40,111 nucleotides of DNA from JAGOTT01 sp964450795 (GCA_964450795.1 CAYVDI010000003.1:1-40111); one strand, 5' to 3'; numbered from the stretch's first letter, positions 17,072 to 25,539 are shown. Program-made: numbers and translations. Notes: generated by a model from the sequence alone, not told the origin.

Positions 17072-17401
17072 CTACATCTTTATCTCCACGTCCACCCCCG
17101 TCGGCAAATCCAGATTCGTAAGCGAGTCGATGGTCTTCGGGGTCGGATTCACGATATCGATAAGCCGCTTGTGCACGCGCATCTCGTACTGATCACGGGA
17201 ATTCTTGTGCACGAACGTGGATCGGTTCACCGTCACCTTGTGGATCTCCGTCGGAAGCGGCACCGGGCCCGTGATGCTCGCACCGCTCCGTTCCGCGGTT
17301 TCGACGATCTTCCGGGCAGACTGATCGATCACCTTGTGGTCGTACGCCTTGATTTTCACGCGCATCCGCGTCCCTTCCTCATGATTCGCTTTTTTCGCCA
17401 T
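17072..17401 (-). CDS. rpsJ: 30S ribosomal protein S10
   Basis: A 109-residue uS10. The core begins RVKIKAYDHKVIDQSARKIVE and ends LPTGVDVEIKM; SKIHV-type block reads HKNSRDQYEMRVHKRLIDI. The first 12 residues (MAKKANHEEGTR) are a short charged extension. Start 17401 is chosen because the longer frame to 17470 has no homology to S10. Confidence 0.95.
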   Translation of the reverse strand: MAKKANHEEGTRMRVKIKAYDHKVIDQSARKIVETAERSGASITGPVPLPTEIHKVTVNRSTFVHKNSRDQYEMRVHKRLIDIVNPTPKTIDSLTNLDLPTGVDVEIKM

Positions 17402-17447
17402 TGTCGTTTCTTGATGGTTATTCACCCGCCGTCCGAGAGACTTTTCG

Positions 17448-17489
17448 GGGAATAGTTGCGAGCAGAGCATCTCCGCCCGCGCAATTCCC
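17448..17489 (-). promoter_or_regulatory. Hairpin in the tuf-rpsJ spacer
   Basis: On the minus strand GGGAATTGCG (17489-17480) pairs with CGCAA plus TTCCC (down to 17448) with a 3-nt bulge, and an inner GCGGAG/CTCTGC stem caps it. It sits about 47 nt before rpsJ, the position of the S10 leader in other bacteria. There is no U-run after it, so it is more likely a leader structure than a terminator. Confidence 0.4.
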
Positions 17490-17503
17490 AGAAAGGGACA
17501 AAC

Positions 17504-18694
17504 TTACTTGATGATCTTCGTCGTGGCACCGGCACCGACGGTCCGTCCGCCCTCGCGGATCGCGAAACGCATCCCCTCTTCCATAGCAACCGGAGCGATA
17601 AGCTTGATCTTGAGAGAAACCGTGTCGCCCGGCATGACCATCTCGCTCCCTTCCGGAAGTTCGACTTCACCGGTGACGTCCGTGGTTCGGATATAGAACT
17701 GCGGCTTGTATCCCTTGAAGAACGGGGTGTGGCGTCCACCTTCCTCCTTCGTGAGGATGTAGACCTGGCCCTCGAATTCGGTGTGCGGCGTGATCGAGCC
17801 CGGCTTCGCGAGAACCTGTCCGCGCTCCACGTCGTCCTTCTTGATACCGCGGATAAGGAGTCCGGCGTTGTCACCGGCGGTTCCCTTGTCGAGCTGCTTG
17901 TTGAACATCTCGATACCGGTCACGACCGTCTTCGTGGTGTCCTTGAGGCCGACGATCTCGACTTCCTCGTTGATATTCACCGTACCGCGTTCGATGCGAC
18001 CGGTCACGACGGTTCCACGACCCTCGATCGAGAAGATGTCCTCGATAGGCATGAGGAACGGCTTTTCCGTATCGCGGACCGGCTCCGGAATCTTGGTATC
18101 GAGCGCAGCGATAAGGTCGAGCACCGGCTTCGCACCCTCGTCGTCGATCGACTTCGCCTCGAGCGCCTTGAGCGCGGATCCGCGGATCACGGCGGCGTTG
18201 TCGCCATCGAATTCATACTTCGTGAGAAGCTCGCGGACTTCGGCCTCGACGAGGTCGACGAGTTCCGGATCATCCACCATGTCAACCTTGTTGAGGAAAA
18301 CGACGATCTCCGGGACACCGACCTGGCGCGCGAGAAGGATGTGCTCGCGGGTCTGCGGCATCGGACCGTCCGTCGCGGCAACCACGAGGATCGCACCGTC
18401 CATCTGGGCGGCACCGGTGATCATGTTCTTGATATAGTCGGCGTGCCCGGGGCAGTCGACATGCGCGTAGTGACGGGCATCGGACTCGTATTCACAGTGC
18501 GCCGTCGCGATGGTGATTCCGCGCTCCTTCTCTTCCGGAGCCTTGTCGATCTCGTCGATACCCTTCACCTTCGCGAACCCCTTGAAGGAGAGCACGTTCA
18601 AAATCGCCGCCGTAAGGGTGGTCTTTCCGTGGTCGACGTGACCGATGGTCCCGACGTTGACGTGTGGTTTAGTCCGCTGAAACTGTTCCGCCAT
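17504..18694 (-). CDS. tuf: Elongation factor Tu
   Basis: A 396-residue GTPase that brings aminoacyl-tRNA to the ribosome. G motifs: GHVDHGKT at residues 19-26, DCPGHADY, and NKVDM. The switch I RGITI and the C-terminal domains (GRGTVVTGRIERG; FFKGYKPQFYIRTTDVTG) are complete. Preceded by its own promoter and a roughly 93-nt structured leader, so it can be expressed independently of rpsL-rpsG-fusA. Confidence 0.98.
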   Translation of the reverse strand: MAEQFQRTKPHVNVGTIGHVDHGKTTLTAAILNVLSFKGFAKVKGIDEIDKAPEEKERGITIATAHCEYESDARHYAHVDCPGHADYIKNMITGAAQMDGAILVVAATDGPMPQTREHILLARQVGVPEIVVFLNKVDMVDDPELVDLVEAEVRELLTKYEFDGDNAAVIRGSALKALEAKSIDDEGAKPVLDLIAALDTKIPEPVRDTEKPFLMPIEDIFSIEGRGTVVTGRIERGTVNINEEVEIVGLKDTTKTVVTGIEMFNKQLDKGTAGDNAGLLIRGIKKDDVERGQVLAKPGSITPHTEFEGQVYILTKEEGGRHTPFFKGYKPQFYIRTTDVTGEVELPEGSEMVMPGDTVSLKIKLIAPVAMEEGMRFAIREGGRTVGAGATTKIIK

Positions 18695-18737
18695 AGCTTT
18701 GAGATAGCGAATTATATTATGTTACGCCCTACGAGAT

Positions 18738-18778
18738 CCCTGCGTCGTTCGGAAACGAAAACTCCGAATTCCTCAGGG
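18738..18778 (-). promoter_or_regulatory. Leader hairpin of tuf
   Basis: CCCTG (18778-18774) pairs with CAGGG (18742-18738), and inside it TTCGGA pairs with TCCGAA (18748-18753 with 18763-18768). It lies within the predicted tuf 5' leader. Confidence 0.4.
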
Positions 18779-18793
18779 AAAACATCATTTCGA

Positions 18794-18822
18794 ATCCTAA
18801 CCGAAGCGATTCCTTTTGTCAA
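18794..18822 (-). promoter_or_regulatory. Sigma70-type promoter of tuf
   Basis: TTGACA (18822-18817), 17 bp, TAGGAT (18799-18794) on the minus strand, in the fusA-tuf spacer. Start site near 18787, leaving a leader of about 93 nt. Confidence 0.8.
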
Positions 18823-18852
18823 CCCCGCCGGCCGATACCCGACCGAGTCGTC

Positions 18853-20964
18853 TTATGCCTCCCCGCCCTTCGCCATCATGCCCTGCCTGGTTCCGATGAT
18901 TTCGGTCGCGACATTCGTCGGAACCTCGGCGTAATGGCCGAATTCCATCGAATAGCTCGCCCGTCCCTGGGACATGGACCGGAGCTGGGTCGCGTAACCG
19001 AACATGGACGCGAGCGGCACATCGGCATGGATTTCCTTTACGCGCGCGTTCCCTTCCCCGCGGTCGTGCATCTCCCGGATCATGCCGCGTTTCGCATTGA
19101 GGTCACCGACGATATCGCCCATGAACTGCTCCGGAGTGATCGCGACCACGTTCATGATCGGTTCGAGAAGAACCGGTTTCGCACGACGCGATGCCTCCTT
19201 GAAGCCCATGGAACCCGCGATCTTGAAGGCGGCCTCCGAAGAGTCGACATCATGGAACGACCCGTCGTAGAGCGTCACTTTCACGTCGACCATCGGATAC
19301 CCGGCAAGCACGCCCGTCTGCATCGCCTCGGATACGCCGCGATCGATCGGCTTGATGAATTCCTGCGGAATGACACCTCCCTTGATCTCGTCGACGAATT
19401 CGTATCCCTTCCCCGCCTCGAGCGGCTCCACGCGGAGCCAGCAATGACCGTATTGACCGCGACCTCCGGATTGACGGATATATTTCCCTTCGGCTTCGGC
19501 CTTTTCGCGGATCGTCTCTCGGTACGCCACCTGCGGACGACCGACGTTCACCTCGACCTTGAATTCCCGTTTCATGCGGTCGACGATGATATCGAGATGG
19601 AGCTCACCCATGCCGGAAAGGATGGTCTGCCCCGTCTCCTCGTCGGTGTGGACACGGAAGGTCGGATCTTCTTCGGAAAGTTTCTTGAGCGCGACGCCCA
19701 TCTTCTCCTGGTCGGCCTTCGTCTTCGGCTCGATGGAGATATCGATGACCGGCTCCGGGAACGTGATCGACTCGAGAAGGACCGGATGATCGACATCGCA
19801 GAGCGTGTTCCCCGTGGTCGTCACCTTCATGCCGACCAAAGCGCCGATGTCACCCGCGTGGATGTCCTCGATCTCCTCGCGATGGTTCGCATGCATGCGG
19901 ACGATACGGCCCACGCGCTCCTTCTCGCCCTTGGTCGAGTTGAGCACGTAGCTCCCCGCTTTGAGGGTTCCCGAATACACCCGGAAGAACGTGAGCTGTC
20001 CGATGAACGGGTCGGTCGCGACCTTGAACGCGAGCGCCGAGAACGGAGCCTCGTCCTTGGCCTCCTGCGGGATCTGTTCGCCCGTCTTCACGTTCTCCCC
20101 GATCACCGCCGGAATGTCGGACGGAGCCGGAAGGAAATCAATGACCGCGTCGAGCACGAGCTGTACCCCCTTGTTGCGGAGCGCGGTACCGGTATACACC
20201 GGAACGAGCCGCACCTCGATAACCGCTTTTCGGAGCGCTGATTTGAGTTCATCGAGAGAGATATCCTCTCCGCCGAGATACTTCGTCGCGAGCTCGTCAT
20301 CCGTCTCGGAAATCTTCTCGACGAGCGTTTCGCGCCATTTCTTCGCCTGGTCGGCATATTCGTCCGGAATGGCGATTTCAATCACTTTTTCCCCCATCTC
20401 CCCATCGAAGGTATACGCCTTCATGGTAAGGAGGTCGACGACGCCGTAGAAATCGCCGCGTTCGCCGAGCGGAATCTGCATCGCCACCGCGTTCGGAGTG
20501 AGACGGTTCCAGATCGATTCGAGCGCCACGAAGAAATCGGCGCCTTCCTTGTCGATCTTGTTTATGAAGCAGATACGCGGGACATGATATTTCTCCGCCT
20601 GACGCCACACGGTCTCGGACTGCGGCTCGACACCCTCCTTGCCGTCGAAGACGACGACTCCGCCGTCAAGGACGCGCAAAGAGCGCTCCACCTCGACGGT
20701 GAAGTCCACGTGCCCGGGAGTATCGATGATGTTGATCTGATGATCCTTCCAGAAGCAGGTCGTGGCGGCCGACGTGATGGTGATACCGCGCTCGCGTTCC
20801 TGCTCCATCCAGTCCATGGTCGCCGCACCTTCGTGCACCTCGCCGATCTTGTGGGTGATACCGGTATAGAAGAGCACGCGCTCCGTGGTCGTCGTCTTTC
20901 CCGCGTCGATATGCGCGATGATGCCGATATTTCGGATCTTGTTTATGGGGCGAAGCCTGGCCAT
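18853..20964 (-). CDS. fusA: Elongation factor G
   Basis: A 703-residue translocation GTPase, full length. The G domain shows AHIDAGKTTTTERVLFYTG, DTPGHVDF and NKIDKEGADF; later domains include SGMGELHLDIIVDRM and RGQYGHCW. It follows rpsG after 114 bp. That AT-rich spacer may hold an internal promoter (TTGTGC-17-TATAGG), but the match is weak and I do not list it. Confidence 0.98.
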   Translation of the reverse strand: MARLRPINKIRNIGIIAHIDAGKTTTTERVLFYTGITHKIGEVHEGAATMDWMEQERERGITITSAATTCFWKDHQINIIDTPGHVDFTVEVERSLRVLDGGVVVFDGKEGVEPQSETVWRQAEKYHVPRICFINKIDKEGADFFVALESIWNRLTPNAVAMQIPLGERGDFYGVVDLLTMKAYTFDGEMGEKVIEIAIPDEYADQAKKWRETLVEKISETDDELATKYLGGEDISLDELKSALRKAVIEVRLVPVYTGTALRNKGVQLVLDAVIDFLPAPSDIPAVIGENVKTGEQIPQEAKDEAPFSALAFKVATDPFIGQLTFFRVYSGTLKAGSYVLNSTKGEKERVGRIVRMHANHREEIEDIHAGDIGALVGMKVTTTGNTLCDVDHPVLLESITFPEPVIDISIEPKTKADQEKMGVALKKLSEEDPTFRVHTDEETGQTILSGMGELHLDIIVDRMKREFKVEVNVGRPQVAYRETIREKAEAEGKYIRQSGGRGQYGHCWLRVEPLEAGKGYEFVDEIKGGVIPQEFIKPIDRGVSEAMQTGVLAGYPMVDVKVTLYDGSFHDVDSSEAAFKIAGSMGFKEASRRAKPVLLEPIMNVVAITPEQFMGDIVGDLNAKRGMIREMHDRGEGNARVKEIHADVPLASMFGYATQLRSMSQGRASYSMEFGHYAEVPTNVATEIIGTRQGMMAKGGEA

Positions 20965-21078
20965 ATGCTTTGGTTACCGATTTATTTATATACGAAACCT
21001 ATAAGATACCCTTTCAATAAGCACAAAGACCGCAATAAAGCGATCCGAGTGTCCCTCGCGCGGATGTGGAACGGATGC

Positions 21079-21546
21079 TTACGCGAAGTGCGCGAATGCC
21101 TTGTTCGCCTCCGCCATGCGATGCACCTCTTCACGCTTCTTCATCGCGGCTCCCGCCTTGTTGGAAGCTTCGATAAGCTCGTCGGCGAGCTTCTCCGCCA
21201 TCGCCTTTCCCGCGCGCTTGCGGCAGGCGTCGCGGATCCACCGCATCGCGAGCGTCTGCCGGCGATCGCCGGAAACCGGAATCGGAACCTGATAGTTCGC
21301 TCCGCCGACACGACGGCTCTTGAGCTCGAGGAGCGGCGAGACGTTCTTGATGGCCTGCTCGAAGGTGTTGAGTCCGCCTTTCTTCGTGCGTTCATGGATG
21401 ACGTCGAACGCATCGTAGACGATCTGCTCGGCCACGCTCCGTTTCCCGTTCCACATGATGAGACCAACGAAATGACCGACAAGCGGGCTCTCATATTTCA
21501 CGTCCGCCGGCCAAGGTTTCTTATATTGTCGCTTCCGTCGAGGCAT
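21079..21546 (-). CDS. rpsG: 30S ribosomal protein S7
   Basis: A 155-residue uS7. MPRRKRQYKKPWPAD, KRSVAEQIVYDAFDVI, VKSRRVGGANYQVPIPV-like (KSRRVGGANYQVPIPVS) and the C-terminal KREEVHRMAEANKAFAHF blocks identify it. It lies 42 bp after rpsL. Confidence 0.97.
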   Translation of the reverse strand: MPRRKRQYKKPWPADVKYESPLVGHFVGLIMWNGKRSVAEQIVYDAFDVIHERTKKGGLNTFEQAIKNVSPLLELKSRRVGGANYQVPIPVSGDRRQTLAMRWIRDACRKRAGKAMAEKLADELIEASNKAGAAMKKREEVHRMAEANKAFAHFA

Positions 21547-21588
21547 AGTTCAGAATAAAAATGACCAATCATCGAGAGACGAAACGGG

Positions 21589-22005
21589 CTAATCCTTCTT
21601 TTTCTCCTTCTTCGCACCGTACTTCGACCGGCTCTGCTTCCGCTGGACACCGGCGGAGTCGAGAACGCCGCGGACGATATGGTACCGGACACCCGGAAGA
21701 TCCTTCACGCGGCCGCCACGGATCATGACGATGGAGTGCTCCTGAAGGTTGTGTCCCTCTCCGGGGATATACGCCGTGACTTCCATGCCGTTCGAAAGGC
21801 GGACACGGGCGATTTTTCGCAAAGCGGAGTTCGGCTTCTTCGGGGTCGTCGTCGTCACCTTCACGCAGACACCACGCTTGAAAGGGCTCCACGAATAGGT
21901 TTTTCGGTTCTTGATGGTATTCGTAAAATACGCCATCGCCGGAGACTTCGATTTCCGGGCATCGGTCGTTCTTCCACGCTTCACGAGTTGATTGATGGTT
22001 GGCAT
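21589..22005 (-). CDS. rpsL: 30S ribosomal protein S12
   Basis: A 138-residue uS12. The decoding-centre loops TTPKKPNSALRKIARV and PGEGHNLQEHS are intact, with the Lys residues of the streptomycin-sensitive form. MPTINQLVKRGR is the standard start, yet an AAAGGA sequence directly abuts the ATG with no spacer, an unusual ribosome-binding arrangement. First gene of the cluster, with its own promoter. Confidence 0.97.
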   Translation of the reverse strand: MPTINQLVKRGRTTDARKSKSPAMAYFTNTIKNRKTYSWSPFKRGVCVKVTTTTPKKPNSALRKIARVRLSNGMEVTAYIPGEGHNLQEHSIVMIRGGRVKDLPGVRYHIVRGVLDSAGVQRKQSRSKYGAKKEKKKD

Positions 22006-22028
22006 TCCTTTAGGACAACAAAACGAAA

Positions 22029-22043
22029 GAGCGTTGAACGCTC
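22029..22043 (-). promoter_or_regulatory. Hairpin at the 5' end of the rpsL leader
   Basis: GAGCGT/ACGCTC stem with a 3-nt loop beginning a few nt after the predicted transcription start and followed by a T-rich stretch (TTTCGTTTTGTTG). It could stabilise the 5' end or act as a weak attenuator. Confidence 0.4.
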
Positions 22044-22052
22044 GTATGAGCC

Positions 22053-22081
22053 ATGGTAGATGAAAGCGGGAAACTTGTCAA
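22053..22081 (-). promoter_or_regulatory. Sigma70-type promoter of the str operon (rpsL)
   Basis: TTGACA (22081-22076), 17 bp, TACCAT (22058-22053) on the minus strand. Start near 22046, about 41 nt before rpsL. Confidence 0.8.
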
Positions 22082-22121
22082 CACGGGGTTCCTCCGATAT
22101 CCGAAAGAAATGTCCGAGCCG

Positions 22122-22844
22122 CTAAAACAGGAGTCCGAAGAAGAACCCGAGAGCGGTATTGAGAACGATCGAGACCGGAGCGGAGAAGAAAAACACGATA
22201 AAAATGAGAATAAAGAACCCCCACTGCTCGAGAAATCGGACCGTTTCCTCGCGAAGCTCGAAAAGCGAGTACAGGAGTTTCGAGCCGTCCAGAGGCGGGA
22301 TAGGAATCAGATTGAAGAACGCGAGAAGCACGTTCCAGAAGATGACGAGGAGACAGAGACCGAAAAAGATGTTGGAAAACGACCCGGAGAGCGCATCCGC
22401 AAACAACCCCCATCGGTCGAAGAAATCGCCGGAACCCGACAGCACTCCGATGAACCGGGAAAAGACGTCCTCCTTGGCAAGTGCCGAGATGGGAAGCGCC
22501 TTCGCGATGACGACCGCAAGCAATGCGAGAAGGATATTCGAGAGCGGCCCCGCGAATGCGACAAGTGTCGGCCCCCATTTCTGGTCACGAAGATTGTATG
22601 GATTATACGGGACCGGTTTCGCCCATCCGAACGCGAATCCGGTCGTCAAAAACATGGTTGCCGGCAGAACGATCGATCCGATCGGGTCGATATGCTTCAT
22701 CGGATTCAGATTGAGCCGTCCGGCATACTTCGCCGTCAGGTCCCCGAGCCACAGCGCCATCACGCCATGGGACACCTCATGGATGATGATGGAATACACC
22801 ATCACCACGAAATAGAATCCGACCAGAACCAGTTCATTTGCCAT
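22122..22844 (-). CDS. Site-2 protease family membrane metalloprotease (M50)
   Basis: A 240-residue polytopic membrane protein. The zinc motif HEVSH is at residues 22-26 in the first helix; the third ligand motif NLIPIPPLDG has its Asp at 186. The NPMKHIDPIGS segment between them is typical of the compact Rv-type/rhomboid-like-sized M50B group. These enzymes cleave substrates within the membrane, often anti-sigma factors or signal-peptide remnants; the substrate here is unknown. It lies 41 bp upstream of the str promoter and is divergent from rpmB. Confidence 0.92.
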   Translation of the reverse strand: MANELVLVGFYFVVMVYSIIIHEVSHGVMALWLGDLTAKYAGRLNLNPMKHIDPIGSIVLPATMFLTTGFAFGWAKPVPYNPYNLRDQKWGPTLVAFAGPLSNILLALLAVVIAKALPISALAKEDVFSRFIGVLSGSGDFFDRWGLFADALSGSFSNIFFGLCLLVIFWNVLLAFFNLIPIPPLDGSKLLYSLFELREETVRFLEQWGFFILIFIVFFFSAPVSIVLNTALGFFFGLLF

Positions 22845-22879
22845 ACGATACGAACATAGCGAAAATAAGGACCTTCCGT

Positions 22880-22908
22880 TTGACGATTACGCAGATACAT
22901 GGTACATT
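22880..22908 (+). promoter_or_regulatory. Sigma70-type promoter of rpmB
   Basis: TTGACG (22880-22885), 17 bp, TACATT (22903-22908). Start near 22915, giving a leader of about 25 nt. Confidence 0.7.
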
Positions 22909-22939
22909 CTTTCAGGTAACATTTCAACCGATACGACAT

Positions 22940-23116
22940 ATGAGCCGGGTATGCCAACTGACCGGTCGTGGAACGAAGTCCGGACAGCAGCGGAGCCACT
23001 CCAATATCGCCACCAAGCGGAAGTTCGCGATCAATCTCCAGACCAAGAAGATCGACGGCGTCCGCGTCCGTCTCTCGACGAAAGCGATCAGGACCCTCGC
23101 GAAAGGAACGAAGTAG
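22940..23116 (+). CDS. rpmB: 50S ribosomal protein L28
   Basis: A 58-residue bL28 of the short type. MSRVCQLTGRGTKSGQQRSH and the basic NIATKRKFAINLQ segment match the family; the C-terminus has VRVRLSTKAIRTL. It is a single-gene transcription unit with its own promoter and terminator, placed divergently from the M50 gene. Confidence 0.94.
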   Translation: MSRVCQLTGRGTKSGQQRSHSNIATKRKFAINLQTKKIDGVRVRLSTKAIRTLAKGTK

Positions 23117-23124
23117 GAACGAGC

Positions 23125-23153
23125 GAAAAAACACCCCGATCGGGGTGTTTTTT
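23125..23153 (+). terminator. Intrinsic terminator of rpmB
   Basis: A short hairpin ACACCCCGATCGGGGTGT flanked by A6 and T6, 8 bp after the rpmB stop. The symmetric A/T flanks could allow bidirectional action. Confidence 0.9.
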
Positions 23154-23164
23154 GATGCCGCGGA

Positions 23165-23173
23165 TGATATACT
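23165..23173 (+). promoter_or_regulatory. Extended -10 promoter, near-leaderless
   Basis: TGA-TATACT forms an extended -10. The start would be near 23180, only about 3 nt before ATG 23183, so the mRNA would be essentially leaderless. The -35 region would overlap the rpmB terminator and is weak. Confidence 0.45.
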
Positions 23174-23182
23174 TCCCACACT

Positions 23183-25351
23183 ATGACTACGACCGATTTC
23201 CGTGCCGTACTCGGAAGAAACATGAACTGGATCATCCCGGCGGGAATATTCCTTCTCGCGGCAGGCATCCGGATTGGTTTTTTCCTTTCCCTACGGACCG
23301 ATCCTATATCCACCTACCCGATCCTCGATGCCGCATACTATGAACGGTGGGCGAGAGACATCCTCTCCGGGATACCGTTCACGGAACACGCCTATTTCAC
23401 CGAACCGGGATACGCCTTTCTCCTTGCGGCATTCTTTCGGATATTCGACGACGGAAAGACCGCGATAGCGATTTTTCAGATGCTCCTCGGGAGCCTGACG
23501 CCCGTCGTCATTTTTCTCGGCACCAGGAAACTTTCCCGCTCCGTCGGGATCGCCGCGGTTTCAGGGCTCCTCGCGGCCATAGCGGCACCGCCTGTCTTCT
23601 ACGATGCCCTTCTCCTTAAGACATCCGTCGAACTCTTCCTCCTTTCCGTGATCGTTCTCGCTGTCGCTTCCTTTTGGGAGAAACGCCTTCCACTGCCGCT
23701 CTTCGGAACCGGTGTCATCATCGGCACGACGGCGCTCGTGAAAGCGAACATCCTCTATTCCGTACCGATACTTGCCGTCGCGATACTTTTTCGGAACAAA
23801 AAAGCGGATCGACAGCGGGTGATGGCCGCGGCGATGTTCGTTCTCGGTACGGCGCTCGCGATTTCCCCTGCCGGAATCCGGAATTACCTCGCCGACGGAT
23901 CGATCGCCCCCATCAATGCTTCCGGCGGTCCGAACCTCTATATCGGCTCATGGGAAGGTGCCGATGGGTCGCTCAAACCGCCGGAGTTCGTTTCGGTCGA
24001 CCCGGAGCACGAGGAATCGAGTTGGCGCGCGTTCGCCGAAGCTTCCCTTAACCGGCAACTCTCTTCCGGAGACGTGTCCGGGTTCTGGAGCAGGAAGGCG
24101 GTCTTCGAGGAAATCATCCCGCATCCGGTTCGGTTCATCGGACTTACGATGACGAAGCTTGGTCTCATCGTCTCGTCACGGGTTCTTGACGACAACTATT
24201 TCCCCGGATACGGCGCCGAGCGGTTTCCGATACTGGGGTTTCTTCTTCCTGCGTGGATACTCATCATCATGGGAGTCCTCGGAACCGTCCTGGCGATGAT
24301 GAACCAGTCGGTCCGGATGACATGGCTCCCCGTCGCCGTCATCGCGCTCGCCTATACGGGAACGCTCGTGCTCGCACACGTCGCGGAACGGTACCGGATA
24401 GCGCTTTTCCCCATGCTTCTTCCCGGCGCAGGATACTTCGTCGTAACGACGTTCCGGCGGATACGCTCGGGACGATTCCTTTCGGCATTCTGGATCCTCA
24501 TTCCGTTCCTCATCCTTTCCGGACTCGCCTTCATCTCCGGAGAAACTGCAAGCTCGACGACCGGTCCCGACATGAAAACGGCGATCGCGGAAAAGGCCGA
24601 CAGAAGCGGCGATCGGGAAACGGCCCGCCGGTTCAACGAAAGCGCGCTTCAGGAAAACCCGTTCCATGTCCCGTCGCTTCTTCTTGCCTCACGGATCGCA
24701 CTCGAGGAAAACCGAACCGGGGAGGCGCTCTCGTATGCGAGACGGGCGCTCCGTGCCGATCCGGAAGCCGGTACTGCGGAGCTCCGGACCGCTTACGAGG
24801 CAGAAACCGGAAAGCTTCAAGGAGACGATTTCGGCAATGCGGTCAAAAGGCTTACCGATCCATCCATGGGAACCGGAAAGATCGCCGACCCAAACTACTG
24901 GACCGGAATGGGCTTCTTCCGGAAACGGGATTTCGAAAAGGCTCTCCCTTTTTTCGAGCGGGCATCCGCAAACGATCCGGAAAATGCGGCGGCACTCGGC
25001 AATCTCGCCACGTGCTACAAGAATACGAAACAACCGGATCTAGCCCTTCCTCTCTTCCGACGGATCATCGAGAAGGACCCGTACAATCTCGCCATCCGAT
25101 TCAATCTCGCCCAGTTCTACGAGGCGAAAAAAGATACGTTCGCGGCGATGAAAGAATATGAGGCGATGCAGGATATCGTCCCGGGATTCCATCTCGCCCG
25201 ATTCAATATCGCGGAACTCGCCCTGAAACGGAACGATAAGAATCGCGCCCGAAGCGAGCTCTCCGCATTCATCAAGGAGAACCGTGGCGACCCGCGGAAA
25301 ACCCAACTCATCCGTGAAGCCGAACAAACGCTTGAACGTATCGGGAAATGA
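23183..25351 (+). CDS. Polytopic glycosyltransferase-like protein with C-terminal TPRs
   Basis: A 722-residue membrane protein. Residues about 14-450 hold roughly ten hydrophobic helices. The first external loop contains LDAAYYERWARDI, matching the Asp-containing loop of the ArnT/PMT-like (GT-C, PMT_2) glycosyltransferases, which use polyprenyl-phosphate sugars. Residues about 465-722 are tetratricopeptide repeats (for example RALRADPEA, FFERASANDPENAAALGNLATCY, LFRRIIEKDPYNLAIRFNLAQFYE). The combination suggests a sugar transferase acting outside the membrane with a protein-interaction domain. It stands alone after rpmB, with a possible leaderless start. The acceptor is unknown; surface protein glycosylation is a guess. 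A pure TPR scaffold without catalysis is the alternative. Confidence 0.85.
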   Translation: MTTTDFRAVLGRNMNWIIPAGIFLLAAGIRIGFFLSLRTDPISTYPILDAAYYERWARDILSGIPFTEHAYFTEPGYAFLLAAFFRIFDDGKTAIAIFQMLLGSLTPVVIFLGTRKLSRSVGIAAVSGLLAAIAAPPVFYDALLLKTSVELFLLSVIVLAVASFWEKRLPLPLFGTGVIIGTTALVKANILYSVPILAVAILFRNKKADRQRVMAAAMFVLGTALAISPAGIRNYLADGSIAPINASGGPNLYIGSWEGADGSLKPPEFVSVDPEHEESSWRAFAEASLNRQLSSGDVSGFWSRKAVFEEIIPHPVRFIGLTMTKLGLIVSSRVLDDNYFPGYGAERFPILGFLLPAWILIIMGVLGTVLAMMNQSVRMTWLPVAVIALAYTGTLVLAHVAERYRIALFPMLLPGAGYFVVTTFRRIRSGRFLSAFWILIPFLILSGLAFISGETASSTTGPDMKTAIAEKADRSGDRETARRFNESALQENPFHVPSLLLASRIALEENRTGEALSYARRALRADPEAGTAELRTAYEAETGKLQGDDFGNAVKRLTDPSMGTGKIADPNYWTGMGFFRKRDFEKALPFFERASANDPENAAALGNLATCYKNTKQPDLALPLFRRIIEKDPYNLAIRFNLAQFYEAKKDTFAAMKEYEAMQDIVPGFHLARFNIAELALKRNDKNRARSELSAFIKENRGDPRKTQLIREAEQTLERIGK

Positions 25352-25388
25352 TCTCTCGGTACCGCTTCCTCAGTTCGGAAATCGATCG

Positions 25389-25427
25389 TTTCTTTTCGGG
25401 GTTTTGAGGTCGCGACTGGCGGCATCA
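25389..25427 (+). repeat. Dispersed 40-bp repeat, copy A
   Basis: About 39 bp ending GGTCGCGACTGGCGGCATCA that match 32561-32600 except for a handful of substitutions and one indel. It starts 37 bp after the TPR gene stop; the assembly gap begins 11 bp after it. Confidence 0.7.
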
Positions 25428-25438
25428 TGAACGTCGGC

Positions 25439-25538
25439 NNNNNNNNNNNNNNNNNNNNNNNNNNNNNNNNNNNNNNNNNNNNNNNNNNNNNNNNNNNNNN
25501 NNNNNNNNNNNNNNNNNNNNNNNNNNNNNNNNNNNNNN
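25439..25538. other. Assembly gap (100 N)
   Basis: Exactly 100 N between repeat copy A and the 3' end of tRNA-Pro. True length unknown; the tRNA CCA end, if encoded, falls in it. Confidence 0.98.
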
Positions 25539-25539
25539 G

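Noticed and set aside
18934..20241. Long plus-strand open frame antisense to fusA (and similar ones antisense to rpsJ-rplC and hisS)
   Set aside because: Long antisense frames are expected in GC-rich genes; the minus-strand products are unmistakable.
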